From the NCBI RefSeq assembly GCF_023634065.1, contig NZ_JALKCV010000004.1, positions 62,001 to 126,000 of the forward strand: DNA of 64,000 nt, written 5' to 3'. The notes under the pieces are model-generated. The model was not told where the DNA came from. It did not search any database and was given only the letters and a program-made list of their open reading frames with translations. The translations under genes were made by a program, and so were the position numbers. Below, one piece after another: positions 37,264-48,668 of this stretch. Positions within the stretch are counted from its first letter, which is position 1; the number at the start of each line of letters is the position of its first letter. The stretch comes from Microbulbifer litoralis (GTDB lineage Bacteria > Pseudomonadota > Gammaproteobacteria > Pseudomonadales > Cellvibrionaceae).

Positions 37264-39624
37264 TCAGAAGCGGTAGTCCAGGTTGGCCCCCACCACGCGA
37301 CCGCGCGACGGGTCCGTCCTGGTGGCCGGTAGGTTGTACAGGGCCTCGGCGTAACCCCAGTGGTAGTACTCCTCACCGGTCAGGTTCTCCGCGTAGAGAC
37401 CCGCAGTCCAGCTGTCTTCCGGGGACGTCAGCGCGATGCGCAGGTTGAAGACATTGCGGCTGTCGAGTTTCACCGCATCGGTATTCTCCAGGTCGGACCA
37501 CTGCTCGCCGGTAAAGGTGTACTCGCCGGAGAGCGAGATTTCGCCCAGGCCGGTCATATGGCGGTAGGTCAGCACCGTGGCGGAGGAAAACGCCGGGGAA
37601 AAGGCCATTTCGTTGCCGTTGCAGGCATCGCAGAATGCCTCCGGCGCGTCGGTGAATTCGGTATCCAGCCACGCCAGGCCGGTGTACAGGTCCAGGTTGT
37701 CGGTGATCAGCCAGCGGGCGTCCAACTCCAGGCCGCGGCCGGTGGTTTCGCCCACGTTGCGGGTAATCGCCGCCGCGCCCACCCAGAAGGCCTGCTGCAG
37801 GTCGTCGTAGGTGTACTGGAAGGCCGCCGCGTTCAGGGCCAGCCGGTTGTCCAGCAGGCGCGCCTTGACGCCCAGCTCGTAGGACAGCACCTTTTCCTCG
37901 TCGAAGCGGTAGGGTTCGGCGTTGTTCGCATTGACTTCGTAGCCCTGCTCGTCCAGCCAGGCGTACTGGCTGTCGGCATCAGTGCCGTAGGCCGGGTCGG
38001 TGATGCGGTAGGACAGGTAGTCGAAACCGCCGGACTTGTAGCCGGTGGCAACGCTGGCGTAGGCCGTCAGCTCGTCGCTGAATACCCGGGTCAGGGTCGC
38101 GCGGCCGGACAGGTTGTCCCAGGTGTGGTCGCCGGTGATCGGCCCGTCGGTGTACATCGGCTGGTAGTTCCAGGTACCGGTCCAGGTATCCGGCCAGGGA
38201 GAGTCCACTCGGTAGTTTTTCGAGTCCTCGGTGTAGCGCACACCGAGCCCCAGTGTGGTGGCCTCACCCAGGTCGTAGGTGGTGTTGGCGAACAGACCCC
38301 AGCCGCTGTAGTCGCCCAGGGTGTCGGCGGCCTCGATCGACAACTGGCCCGGGGCGTACTCCCAGGGCTCGCCCTCAAAGCCGAAGGCCTCGTCCAGTAC
38401 GCCCTGCGGCAGAGCGTCGCAGCGCACGAAGCTGTCCAGCCCCTCTTCCCATTCGTCGGCATAGATGCCGTCGCAGATAAAGTCCTCGCTGTCGACACCG
38501 GCAAAGTAGGCGTCGATTTCTTCCTCATAGTAAGAGGCTCCCAGCACATAGTTGAAGGGGCCGCTGTTGTTGGAAGTCAGGCGGAACTCCTGGCTGAAGA
38601 AGTCACCGCCCTGGTCGCGCACGTAGGTGTCGATGGCTTCGGCGGTACCGTCGAAGTCCTCGACATAGGTGTAGTTGTGGGTCTTGTAGCCGGTGATGGA
38701 GGTAAAAGTGCTGCCACCGGCCAGCTCGTGTTCGACCGTCAGGATCACGTCGCCGATTTCGGCTTCATCCTTGCCCTGCACATCGTTGTAGACCTGGTCG
38801 TAATCCCCTTCCGGGATCGGGTAGTTGTAGCCGGTGTCGTTGTCGAAAGCGCGGTAGATGGTGCCGTCGCTGATGCGGTCTTCATACTGCGCCGTCAGGG
38901 TCACGGTGGTGTCCTGCAGGCCGTCGTAGACGGCGGTCATGCGCATGGCATTCAGCTCGCTGGCGCCCAGGTCGCGGCCGCCGGCCAGGTTTTCGACATG
39001 GCCGTCTTCCTGGAAGTGCTTGCCGGCAAAGCGCACGGAGAGGTCTTCGCCCAGCGGCATATCGAGGCCGCCCTCGACCTCGGTGCGCCCGTACTGGCCG
39101 GCGCCGATGGAAATATCGCCGGCGACGGTGTCACCGGGCTTGCGGGAGACCATGGAGATGGCACCGGAGGCAGTGTTGCGCCCGAACAGCGTGCCCTGGG
39201 GGCCCTTCACCACTTCCACACGCTGCATGTCGTACATGCTGGGGGTGGCACCGGCACGGCTCTGGTAGACGCCGTCGAGGAAAATCCCCAGCGCCGGGTC
39301 GCTGCCGCTGCCGAAGCTGTTGTTGTTGACGCCGCGCACCGATACCGAATCGAAGAAGGAATCGGTGGTTTCGCCGGAGACACCGGGCGTCAGGGAAAAC
39401 AGGTCCTTGAAATCGCTCAGGTTACTGTTTTTGACGGTATCGCCGGTAAAGGCGCTGACCGCCATGGGTACATCCTTGAGGGATTCGGCACGCATCTGCG
39501 CGGTGACCGTCACCTCTTCAATTTCCGCCGCCGCGGCCCCGCTGCTGGCAGTCAGGACTGCCGCACCGATGGCCGACGCCAGGGTGTATTTGCTGGTTTT
39601 GAATGGTCTGTCCGAAACAGGCAT
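37264..39624 (-). CDS. TonB-dependent outer-membrane receptor
   Basis: Outer-membrane active transporter of 786 residues. A signal peptide (about 1-33, TLASAIGAAVLTASSGAAAA) is followed by a TonB-box-like EIEEVTVTAQ and the plug domain (about 45-160, with VEVVKGPQGTLFGRNTASGAISMVSRKPG). A 22-strand barrel ends in RGRVVGANLDYRF with terminal Phe. The Met at 39624 is preceded by GGGGG; an upstream Met at 39639 has no site. The barrel type (TIGR-like, alteromonad/sphingomonad) is used for carbohydrates or other nutrients as well as iron. Its promoter shares an operator with the puu-like genes, suggesting an amine-containing ligand; this is inference. Confidence 0.9.
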   Translation of the reverse strand: MPVSDRPFKTSKYTLASAIGAAVLTASSGAAAAEIEEVTVTAQMRAESLKDVPMAVSAFTGDTVKNSNLSDFKDLFSLTPGVSGETTDSFFDSVSVRGVNNNSFGSGSDPALGIFLDGVYQSRAGATPSMYDMQRVEVVKGPQGTLFGRNTASGAISMVSRKPGDTVAGDISIGAGQYGRTEVEGGLDMPLGEDLSVRFAGKHFQEDGHVENLAGGRDLGASELNAMRMTAVYDGLQDTTVTLTAQYEDRISDGTIYRAFDNDTGYNYPIPEGDYDQVYNDVQGKDEAEIGDVILTVEHELAGGSTFTSITGYKTHNYTYVEDFDGTAEAIDTYVRDQGGDFFSQEFRLTSNNSGPFNYVLGASYYEEEIDAYFAGVDSEDFICDGIYADEWEEGLDSFVRCDALPQGVLDEAFGFEGEPWEYAPGQLSIEAADTLGDYSGWGLFANTTYDLGEATTLGLGVRYTEDSKNYRVDSPWPDTWTGTWNYQPMYTDGPITGDHTWDNLSGRATLTRVFSDELTAYASVATGYKSGGFDYLSYRITDPAYGTDADSQYAWLDEQGYEVNANNAEPYRFDEEKVLSYELGVKARLLDNRLALNAAAFQYTYDDLQQAFWVGAAAITRNVGETTGRGLELDARWLITDNLDLYTGLAWLDTEFTDAPEAFCDACNGNEMAFSPAFSSATVLTYRHMTGLGEISLSGEYTFTGEQWSDLENTDAVKLDSRNVFNLRIALTSPEDSWTAGLYAENLTGEEYYHWGYAEALYNLPATRTDPSRGRVVGANLDYRF

Positions 39625-39710
39625 GGTCGCCCCCGTCATTTTTTTTATATCAGGGTTGCACATCCGATACCGCCGATGGCTGTTACCCAACGAGTGAATG
39701 TTTGAATCTT

Positions 39711-39744
39711 GTTATCCCACAAACCGAATCATTATTCAAATTCG
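39711..39744 (-). promoter_or_regulatory. Promoter/operator of the TonB-dependent receptor gene
   Basis: On the minus strand TTGAAT (39734-39739) and GATAAC (39711-39716) are 17 bases apart. The -35 and spacer match the glutamine synthetase promoter at 41164 for 21 of 23 positions (core TTGAATAATRATTCGGTT). The palindromic core GAAT-n-AT-n-ATTC overlaps the -35, as expected for a repressor site. Confidence 0.65.
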
Positions 39745-39793
39745 AAATACCCCTCCTATTTTGGTGCGCGGAGTGCACACTGCTGGGGCAAAA

Positions 39794-41101
39794 TCAGCCG
39801 CCAAGCTTGTCCTTGAGGCTGTAGTAGAGCATACCCATCACCAGCCCCGGCCAGCGCAACAGGGTCCCACCCGGGAAAGTGGGAGTCGGAATGCGCGCCA
39901 GTACGTCAAAGCGCTCCTCGGTGCCCGCCACGACTTCTGCAATCAGCTTGCCGGCCAGTGTCGCCGTGGGCACGCCGTGGCCGGAGTAGCCCTGGCTGTA
40001 GAAGACGTTCGGTTCCAGCCGGCCCAGGTGCGGCATCCGGTTCATGGTGATTGCCAGGGTGCCGCCCCAGCCGAACTCGATCGGCGTATCCGCCAGTTGA
40101 GGATAGACCCGCAGCATGTATTTGCGCACGAACTGGCGGATGTCCTGCGGGAAGCGTGAGGAGTAGTTCTCACCGCCGCCGAAGATCAGGCGGTTGTCGC
40201 CGGAGAGTTTCCAGTAGTCGATCACGAACAGGGTGTCCTGCAGCGCGTGGTCGTTGGCGATCAGCTCCCGGGCGAGCGACTCCGGCAGGGGTTCCGTGGC
40301 CAGCACGAAATTGTTGATGGGCATGATCTTGCCGGCCATGCGCGGCTCCAGACCACCCAGGTAGCCGTTGCAGGCCAATACCACATTGCCGGCCTTCACC
40401 CGCCCCCGCTCGGTGTTCACGGTGCAGGGCGAGCCGCCGGTGTAGCGGGTCACACGGCTGTGCTCGAAGAAACGGACCCCGGCGGCCGCGGCGGCATCGG
40501 CCAGGCCCAGGGCATAGTTCAGCGGGTGCAGGTGCAGGGAGCCGCTGTCGACCTGGGCACCGAAGTAGCGCTCGGAACCGACCAGGGAGCGCGCCTCCGC
40601 CTCGTCGATATAGCGCATCTGCCCGTAGCCATAGCGCTCCCGCAACAGCTCCACTTCCTCTTTCAAGCCCTCGTTGTGGCTGCGCTTGGCCGCCAGGTGC
40701 ATAATGCCGCGCTTCAGGTCGCAGCGGATGCCGTGCCGGGTGACCAGCTCCTCGACCAGTTGCACAGCCTCGACGCTCATATCCCACAGTTGCCTGGCAG
40801 TCTCTGCGCCGAGCATTTTCTCCAGGTCCTGCTGGCCGCGGCGCTGCCCCACGCCGACATGGCCACCGTTGCGCCCCGAGGCGCCCCAGCCAATGCGCTC
40901 CGCCTCCAGCACCACCACCCGATAGCCGCGCTCCGCCAGGTGCAGTGCGGAGGACAGGCCGGTGTAGCCGGCACCGATGACGCAGACGTCGGCATCCACC
41001 TCGCCCTCCAGTTGCGGATAAACCGGCGCCGGATTGGCGCTGGCGGCATAGTAGGAATCTGTGTGTCCCAGCAACTTGTTTACGGTGCCAGCGGCCGTCA
41101 T
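39794..41101 (-). CDS. FAD-dependent oxidoreductase, PuuB-like (gamma-glutamylputrescine oxidase)
   Basis: DadA/GlpD-fold flavoprotein of 435 residues. FAD-binding begins ADVCVIGAGYTGLSSALHLAERGYRVVVLEAERIGWGASGRNGGHVG. The C-terminal FGWGGTLAITMNRMPHLGRL and YSQGYSGHGVPTA resemble PuuB (E. coli 426 residues), which oxidises gamma-glutamyl-putrescine to its aldehyde. It is divergent from a PuuA-like glutamine synthetase across a shared operator, strongly supporting a gamma-glutamyl-amine pathway. The other puu genes (puuC, puuD) are not in this window. Confidence 0.8.
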   Translation of the reverse strand: MTAAGTVNKLLGHTDSYYAASANPAPVYPQLEGEVDADVCVIGAGYTGLSSALHLAERGYRVVVLEAERIGWGASGRNGGHVGVGQRRGQQDLEKMLGAETARQLWDMSVEAVQLVEELVTRHGIRCDLKRGIMHLAAKRSHNEGLKEEVELLRERYGYGQMRYIDEAEARSLVGSERYFGAQVDSGSLHLHPLNYALGLADAAAAAGVRFFEHSRVTRYTGGSPCTVNTERGRVKAGNVVLACNGYLGGLEPRMAGKIMPINNFVLATEPLPESLARELIANDHALQDTLFVIDYWKLSGDNRLIFGGGENYSSRFPQDIRQFVRKYMLRVYPQLADTPIEFGWGGTLAITMNRMPHLGRLEPNVFYSQGYSGHGVPTATLAGKLIAEVVAGTEERFDVLARIPTPTFPGGTLLRWPGLVMGMLYYSLKDKLGG

Positions 41102-41139
41102 AGAACGTCTCCCATCGGCGGAAATGGCCCGACGCCATA

Positions 41140-41193
41140 ACCGAACAATAATTCAATTTATAATTGAATAATAATTCGGTTTGTTGTCATAAT
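41140..41193 (+). promoter_or_regulatory. Long dyad operator between the divergent PuuB- and PuuA-like genes, with the puuA-side promoter
   Basis: Two 19-bp arms (41140-41158 and 41162-41180) around a TAT spacer match at 16 of 19 positions. The right arm contains -35 TTGAAT (41164-41169), and CATAAT (41188-41193) follows 18 bases later as -10. Each arm contains the same GAAT-n-AT-n-ATTC palindromic core as the TonB-dependent receptor promoter, so one repressor may bind all three sites. Confidence 0.7.
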
Positions 41194-41355
41194 CAAAGCC
41201 TGTGATCGATACTCCCTTGCGATCACTTTCTGACCCGACCGGTCCGGCTGCAGGCTAGGCTGCCATTAACGCGCAAGTCTCAGTCGGTGACCCGGGCATA
41301 TAATAATGCAGCCCAGTCCGGCGACTGGGATCGATCATTCCGATCAAGGTGCAAC

Positions 41356-42690
41356 ATGGACAAGATCAAGAAGTGGCTCGCAGAACACAACATTTCCGAA
41401 GTGGAGTGTCTGGTGCCCGACATGTCCGGCAACGCGCGGGGCAAATTTACCCCCACGGACAAATTCCTCACCCAGGACAGCCGCCTGCCGGAGAGTATTC
41501 TGGTGCAGACGGTCACCGGCGACTATGTCGACGAACACAACGAACTGGTGGACCCGGCGGATACCGATATGCTGCTGGTCCCGGATCCGGATTCCATCCG
41601 CCTGAACCCCTGGGCCAACGAGCCCACGGCGCAGATCATCCACGACTGCTACACCCGGGACGGCCAGCCGCATCCGATCAGCACACGCAACATCCTCAAG
41701 TTTGTGCTGGATAAATTTGCCGCGCGCGGCTGGAAACCGATCGTGGCGCCCGAGGTGGAATTCTACCTGATCAAGCGCAACCTGGATCCGGATGAAAAAC
41801 TCTCCGCGCCGGTCGGGCGTTCGGGTCGCACCGAGAAAACCCGGCAGTCCTACAGCATCGATGCAGCCAACGAGTACGAGGCCATCATCGAGGACATGTA
41901 CGATTTCTGCGAAGCCCAGGGGCTGGATGTGGACACGCTGATCCACGAATCGGGCACGGCGCAGATGGAAATCAACTTCCTGCACGGCGATCCGCTGAAG
42001 CTGGCCGACCAGGTCTTCACCTTCAAGCGCACGGTGCGCGAGACGGCGCTGCGTCACGGCATCTATGCCACCTTCATGGCCAAGCCGATGGAACACGAAC
42101 CCGGCAGTGCACTGCACATTCACCAGAGCATCGTCGATGCGGACACCGGTAAAAATATCTTTGTCGACGACGAGGGGCGGGAAAACGAAACCTTCCACCA
42201 CTTTATCGGTGGCATGCAGAAATACACCCCGGGCTTCATCAGTTTTTTTGCCCCCAACGTAAACTCCTACCGGCGCTTCACCCCGGAAATTGCCGCACCC
42301 ACCAGCCTGCACTGGGGCTACGACAACCGCACCACCGGCCTGCGTGTACCGGACAGCTCGGCGCAGGCCAAACGCCTGGAAAACCGCTTCCCCGGGGCGG
42401 ACTGCAACCCCTACCTGGCCATTGCCACCTCCCTCGCCTGCGGTTACCTGGGCATGGTCAACGGGATCAAACCGAGCGAACCCTACCAGGGCGACTGCTC
42501 GGAAGAGCCGATCTCCCTGCCCCGCACCCAGGAGCACGCGCTCAGCTTACTGCTGGAGTGCAAGGAGGCCGAGGAGATGTTCGGGGAAAAATTCGTGCGC
42601 GCCTGGAGTGCGATCAAGCGCGACGAATACGAGGAATTCAATCGCGTGATCAGTTCCTGGGAGAGAGAGTACCTGCTACTGAACGTCTGA
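41356..42690 (+). CDS. Glutamine-synthetase-family gamma-glutamylpolyamine synthetase (PuuA-like)
   Basis: ATP-dependent ligase of the glutamine synthetase superfamily, 444 residues, expected to join glutamate to putrescine or another amine. The catalytic domain shows APEVEFYL, SGTAQMEINFLHGDPLKLADQV, FMAKPMEHEPGSALHIHQS (metal-binding E and H) and NRTTGLRVP with RLENRFPGADCNPYLAIATSLA. It lacks the adenylylation loop of GlnA. The ATG at 41356 has AAGG nine bases upstream; the longer reading covers the promoter. It is divergent from the PuuB-like oxidase, supporting a polyamine-type role. A terminator follows directly. Confidence 0.85.
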   Translation: MDKIKKWLAEHNISEVECLVPDMSGNARGKFTPTDKFLTQDSRLPESILVQTVTGDYVDEHNELVDPADTDMLLVPDPDSIRLNPWANEPTAQIIHDCYTRDGQPHPISTRNILKFVLDKFAARGWKPIVAPEVEFYLIKRNLDPDEKLSAPVGRSGRTEKTRQSYSIDAANEYEAIIEDMYDFCEAQGLDVDTLIHESGTAQMEINFLHGDPLKLADQVFTFKRTVRETALRHGIYATFMAKPMEHEPGSALHIHQSIVDADTGKNIFVDDEGRENETFHHFIGGMQKYTPGFISFFAPNVNSYRRFTPEIAAPTSLHWGYDNRTTGLRVPDSSAQAKRLENRFPGADCNPYLAIATSLACGYLGMVNGIKPSEPYQGDCSEEPISLPRTQEHALSLLLECKEAEEMFGEKFVRAWSAIKRDEYEEFNRVISSWEREYLLLNV

Positions 42691-42721
42691 TGCATAAAAA
42701 CAGTGCAGCGACCATTCAGGA

Positions 42722-42746
42722 AAGCCCCAGACCGGGGCTTTTTTTT
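42722..42746 (+). terminator. Rho-independent terminator of the PuuA-like gene
   Basis: AAGCCCC and GGGGCTT stem with a five-base loop and eight T residues, 32 bases past the stop. Confidence 0.88.
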
Positions 42747-45289
<2,543 letters not shown>

Positions 45290-45305
45290 CATCCGATGGG
45301 GCAAT

Positions 45306-45341
45306 AAAAAAGGGGCAGCCAGTTGGCTGCCCCTTTTTTTT
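45306..45341. terminator. Bidirectional terminator between the protease and AGCS symporter genes
   Basis: Sixteen-base arms (AAAAAAGGGGCAGCCA and its complement) around GT at 45306-45339, T-rich on both strands, between two convergent stops. Confidence 0.92.
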
Positions 45342-45353
45342 ACCGAATCACAT

Positions 45354-47024
45354 TTATTTGTGGCTGGGATCTTTCCAGTAATCCTTCACGGTATCTTTCA
45401 TTTCCCGGGCGAGGATACTGATACCAAACAGGTTCGGCAGTGTCATGATCACAATGGCCACCGCGGACAGGTTCCAGATCACGGTGGTGTCCTCGATCGC
45501 CGCCCAGAAGAACGCCACCACATAGACGAGGCGGTAGGGCATGACCGCCCTGGGCCCGAACAGGTAGATCATCGAGCGGTCGCCGTAATAGGACCAGGCG
45601 ATGGCGGTGGAGAAGGCAAACAGCAGGATCCCCAGCGTGACAATCAGGCTGCCGTATTCACCGAAGAAGCCTTTCTGGAAGGCCACGTTGGTCAGCGCCA
45701 CCGAGTGCAGCAGTGAGTTGCCCCAGACATCCACATTCGGGTTGACGAACTCTCCGTCGACCACGGTCAGCACACCGCTGAAGTTGTCCTCTCCCACACG
45801 GAACTCGACATCCTCCGCCACCGAGCGTGCATTGATGATGGTGAACTCATCACTGTTCAGCGCGCGACCATCGGCCACCACCACGGAGCCGCTGTAGGCC
45901 TGTACGTCGCTGTCGCCGTCGGTCAGGAAACCGAATAACTGCTGCACATTTTCCGGCTGGTCGTCGGTGTAGGTGCCGGCGACCACGGCCATATCGGCGC
46001 GCTCGAACCGGTTCATGTGTTTTTCCGTCCAGACGCCGGACGACAGGATCACCAACCCGGTCAGGGTACAGATGATGATGGTGTCGATAAACGGCTCCAG
46101 CAGCGAAACCATGCCCTCGGACACCGGCTCGTCGGCTCTTGCCGAGGCGTGCGCAATGGGTGCGGAGCCCTGCCCCGCCTCGTTGGAGAAGAGACCGCGG
46201 TTGACGCCGCGGTTGAAGGCGTAGGCAAAGGTTGCACCGAGGAAGCCGCCCGCTGCCGCAGTGCCGTTGAACGCATCCTTGAAGACTGCCACGAAGGACG
46301 GAATGATATTCTGGTAGTTGTAGGTGATTACCGCCAGGGCACCGATGATATACAGCACCGCCATGATCGGCACGATGGTGGAGGTCACCTTGGCGATGCG
46401 GGTAATACCGCCGATGATTACCATCCCCAGCAGGATGGCGAGAATGCCGCCGGTCAGCGCCTTGTTCAGGCCAAAGGTATCGTACATGGCCTGGGCGATA
46501 TTGTTTACCTGCGGCAGGCTGCCGGTACCGAAGGAGCAGATCACCGTGGCGATGGCGAACAGCACCGCCAGCCACTTCATGTTCAGGCGTCGCTCCATGT
46601 AAAACATCGGCCCGCCGGCAAAGTAACCGTCCGCCGCCTTGATGCGGTATTTGTGCGAGAGGGTTACCTCGACAAATTTGGTGGTCATGCCGAGGAAGGC
46701 CGTGACCCACATCCAGAAAAGCGCGGCCGGGCCACCGAGGAAAATCGCCAGGCCCACACCGCCGATATTACCGGTACCTACCGTACCGGAGAGAGCCGTG
46801 GAGAGTGCCTGGAAGTGAGAGGTATCACCCGGGTCACCGGGCTTGTCATACTTGCCCTGGACAATCTTCACCGCATGGCGGAAATAGCGAATCTGCGGAA
46901 AGCCCAGGTACAGGGTAAAAAACAGACCGACCCCCAAAAGCACCCAGGGGAACCAGGGTGCGGAGCCGAGCAGGCCGTCCAGGGACAACAGCACATGATT
47001 GAAGGATTCCAAATCAGCCCCCAC
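45354..47024 (-). CDS. Alanine/glycine:cation symporter (AGCS family)
   Basis: Sodium- or proton-coupled uptake of alanine or glycine, 556 residues. Family motifs are [56 protein letters not shown] and the helix pair around [19 protein letters not shown]. An insertion of about 95 acidic, hydrophilic residues (341-440) lies between two helices, so the protein is longer than the ~450-residue norm. The start is uncertain: GTG at 47024, or TTG at 47012 (MESFNHVLL) which has a GGGGG six bases upstream. It is convergent with the M4 protease, and the two suit peptide use. Confidence 0.9.
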   Translation of the reverse strand: MGADLESFNHVLLSLDGLLGSAPWFPWVLLGVGLFFTLYLGFPQIRYFRHAVKIVQGKYDKPGDPGDTSHFQALSTALSGTVGTGNIGGVGLAIFLGGPAALFWMWVTAFLGMTTKFVEVTLSHKYRIKAADGYFAGGPMFYMERRLNMKWLAVLFAIATVICSFGTGSLPQVNNIAQAMYDTFGLNKALTGGILAILLGMVIIGGITRIAKVTSTIVPIMAVLYIIGALAVITYNYQNIIPSFVAVFKDAFNGTAAAGGFLGATFAYAFNRGVNRGLFSNEAGQGSAPIAHASARADEPVSEGMVSLLEPFIDTIIICTLTGLVILSSGVWTEKHMNRFERADMAVVAGTYTDDQPENVQQLFGFLTDGDSDVQAYSGSVVVADGRALNSDEFTIINARSVAEDVEFRVGEDNFSGVLTVVDGEFVNPNVDVWGNSLLHSVALTNVAFQKGFFGEYGSLIVTLGILLFAFSTAIAWSYYGDRSMIYLFGPRAVMPYRLVYVVAFFWAAIEDTTVIWNLSAVAIVIMTLPNLFGISILAREMKDTVKDYWKDPSHK

Positions 47025-47122
47025 TACTCTTATTTAATTCTGATTGTTTTGTGTACAGCCGAAGCTGCCGATTGCAGCGCAGGTTAGCAGCTTCCGTCAA
47101 AGTAGAACAGTAAGCGGCCATT

Positions 47123-48133
47123 TTACAGAAGGAAGGAAAACTTTTCCCGGTGGGGAAACAGCCCGAACTGACCGCCGGTATGCACGAAAACCAGGTTTTC
47201 GCAATCCCGGTAGCGTCCCTTGCGCAGCTCCTGCAGCAGGCCGTGGAAGGCCTTGCCCGTATATACCGGGTCCAGTAACAGCCCCTCTTGCGCCGCCGCA
47301 TCGGCAATCGTACGGTAAACCGGTTCGTCGGCCTCGGCATACCCCGGGCCGATATAATCCGCATTGACCGAGATATCCAGCTGCTCTTCGTCGATGTGGT
47401 TGCCGCTCAACTCGCTCCAGTGGCGCACATCCTCACGCACCTTGCGCCGGAAGTACTCGGCGTTGTCGCAGACGGCATAGCCGGTCACCAGCGCGCGGGC
47501 CCCATTCAGCTGGCAGCCCAGCGTCAGGCCCGCCTGGGTGCCGCCGCTGCCGGTGGCACAGACAATATGCTCCGGCTCAAAACCCGCCTCCCGGCAATCC
47601 TCCAGCAGCTCCGCAGCGCCGGCGATATAGCCCCAGATGCCGAGCCCGTCGCTGGCGCCGGTGGGAATACAGAATGCCCTGTGCCCGCGCTGTGCGTAGA
47701 AGTTTTTCCAGTGTTCGAACAACTGTGGCAGCTCCTCAAAGTACTGGCGGGCCGGGTAGCAGGCGGTCGACGCTCCCGCCAGCTCATCCAGGAGCAGGTT
47801 CCCGTCCACCGGCCCGCTGACTTCGCCGCGCAGGATAAGCTGCACACGAAACCCCAGCCTGGCCCCCACCAGTGCGGTGGTGCGGCAGTGGTTCGACTGT
47901 ATCCCGCCGCAGGTGATCAGCGTATCGCAACCCCGCTCCCGCGCCGCACCGGCGATGAATTCCAGTTTGCGCAGTTTGTTACCGGACATGGCTGACTCGG
48001 TGAGATCGTCACGTTTCACCCACAGGCGCGGTCCGCCGAACGGCGTGGAGAACTTTTCAGTGATGCGGTCCAGTGGCTGCAGGGGGGTGGGCAGGTTGGC
48101 GAGGCGAACCCGCGCCGGAAAAGTAAGTTCCAT
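47123..48133 (-). CDS. ACC deaminase / D-cysteine desulfhydrase family PLP enzyme
   Basis: Fold-type II PLP enzyme of 336 residues. It opens LPTPLQPLDRITE and has the PLP lysine in SAMSGNKLRKLEF, then TCGGIQSNHCRTTALVGARLGF, and the phosphate loop CATGSGGTQAGLTLG. Members are D-cysteine desulfhydrases (pyruvate, ammonia, H2S) or 1-aminocyclopropane-1-carboxylate deaminases. The tail HTGGQFGLFPH is common to both. The ATG at 48133 is preferred over 48163 by homology. It follows yajC after a terminator, hence probably independent. Confidence 0.85.
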   Translation of the reverse strand: MELTFPARVRLANLPTPLQPLDRITEKFSTPFGGPRLWVKRDDLTESAMSGNKLRKLEFIAGAARERGCDTLITCGGIQSNHCRTTALVGARLGFRVQLILRGEVSGPVDGNLLLDELAGASTACYPARQYFEELPQLFEHWKNFYAQRGHRAFCIPTGASDGLGIWGYIAGAAELLEDCREAGFEPEHIVCATGSGGTQAGLTLGCQLNGARALVTGYAVCDNAEYFRRKVREDVRHWSELSGNHIDEEQLDISVNADYIGPGYAEADEPVYRTIADAAAQEGLLLDPVYTGKAFHGLLQELRKGRYRDCENLVFVHTGGQFGLFPHREKFSFLL

Positions 48134-48174
48134 GGTCTTTTCCCGCTTGTCCAGGAAGGGCACTGTCGGCCCGA

Positions 48175-48201
48175 ATCAAAAAACCCGGCGAATGCCGGGT
48201 T
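48175..48201 (-). terminator. Rho-independent terminator of yajC
   Basis: AACCCGGC (48182-48189) and GCCGGGTT (48194-48201) around GAAT. The preceding A-run gives the T-tract on the minus strand. Confidence 0.85.
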
Positions 48202-48227
48202 CTTGTGCAGTGGATCAGAGACGCGGC

Positions 48228-48560
48228 TCAGATCTTCTTGATGGTGCCCTTGGGCAGAATCGCGTGAACGGCGACCTTCTGGAACTTGAGCGACATGTTG
48301 TCGGCCACTTCCAGTACGATGTAATCGTCGTCCACTTTTTCCACACGACCGAGCATACCGCTGGTCATTACCACCTCGTCACCCTTCTTCAGTGACGAAA
48401 CCAGTTCCTGGTGTTCCTTCTGGCGTTTGCGCTGCGGGCGGATGATAAAAAACCACATAAACGCAAACAGGCCCGCGAACATCAACAGCGTGATCAGCGG
48501 ATTACCCTGCGGCGACGGTGCCGCTTCCTGTGCCACAGCAGCGGGAATAAAAAAGCTCAT
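48228..48560 (-). CDS. yajC: Preprotein translocase auxiliary subunit YajC
   Basis: Small inner-membrane partner of SecDF in Sec export, 110 residues. A single transmembrane helix at about 22-41 (LITLLMFAGLFAFMWFFIIRPQRKRQKEH) precedes the cytoplasmic SKGDEVVMTSGMLGRVEKV region. AGAGGA lies seven bases before the ATG. In most gammaproteobacteria it sits directly before secD-secF after tgt; here a terminator and a PLP-enzyme gene follow, and no secDF is nearby. Confidence 0.94.
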   Translation of the reverse strand: MSFFIPAAVAQEAAPSPQGNPLITLLMFAGLFAFMWFFIIRPQRKRQKEHQELVSSLKKGDEVVMTSGMLGRVEKVDDDYIVLEVADNMSLKFQKVAVHAILPKGTIKKI

Positions 48561-48668
48561 GCAAATCCTCTAAGAGTCAGCTTGTCCAATTGCCGCCAAC
48601 TCTAACGGGTTTGCACTGCAGAGGCAATCTGGTCGGGCCGGAATACAGGCCGGCCCTTATCGATGTTT

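Noticed and set aside
37360-39705. A 781-residue plus-strand frame opposite the TonB-dependent receptor
   Set aside because: Low-complexity Val/Gly/Ala-rich antisense frame; the receptor with signal peptide and plug is unambiguous.
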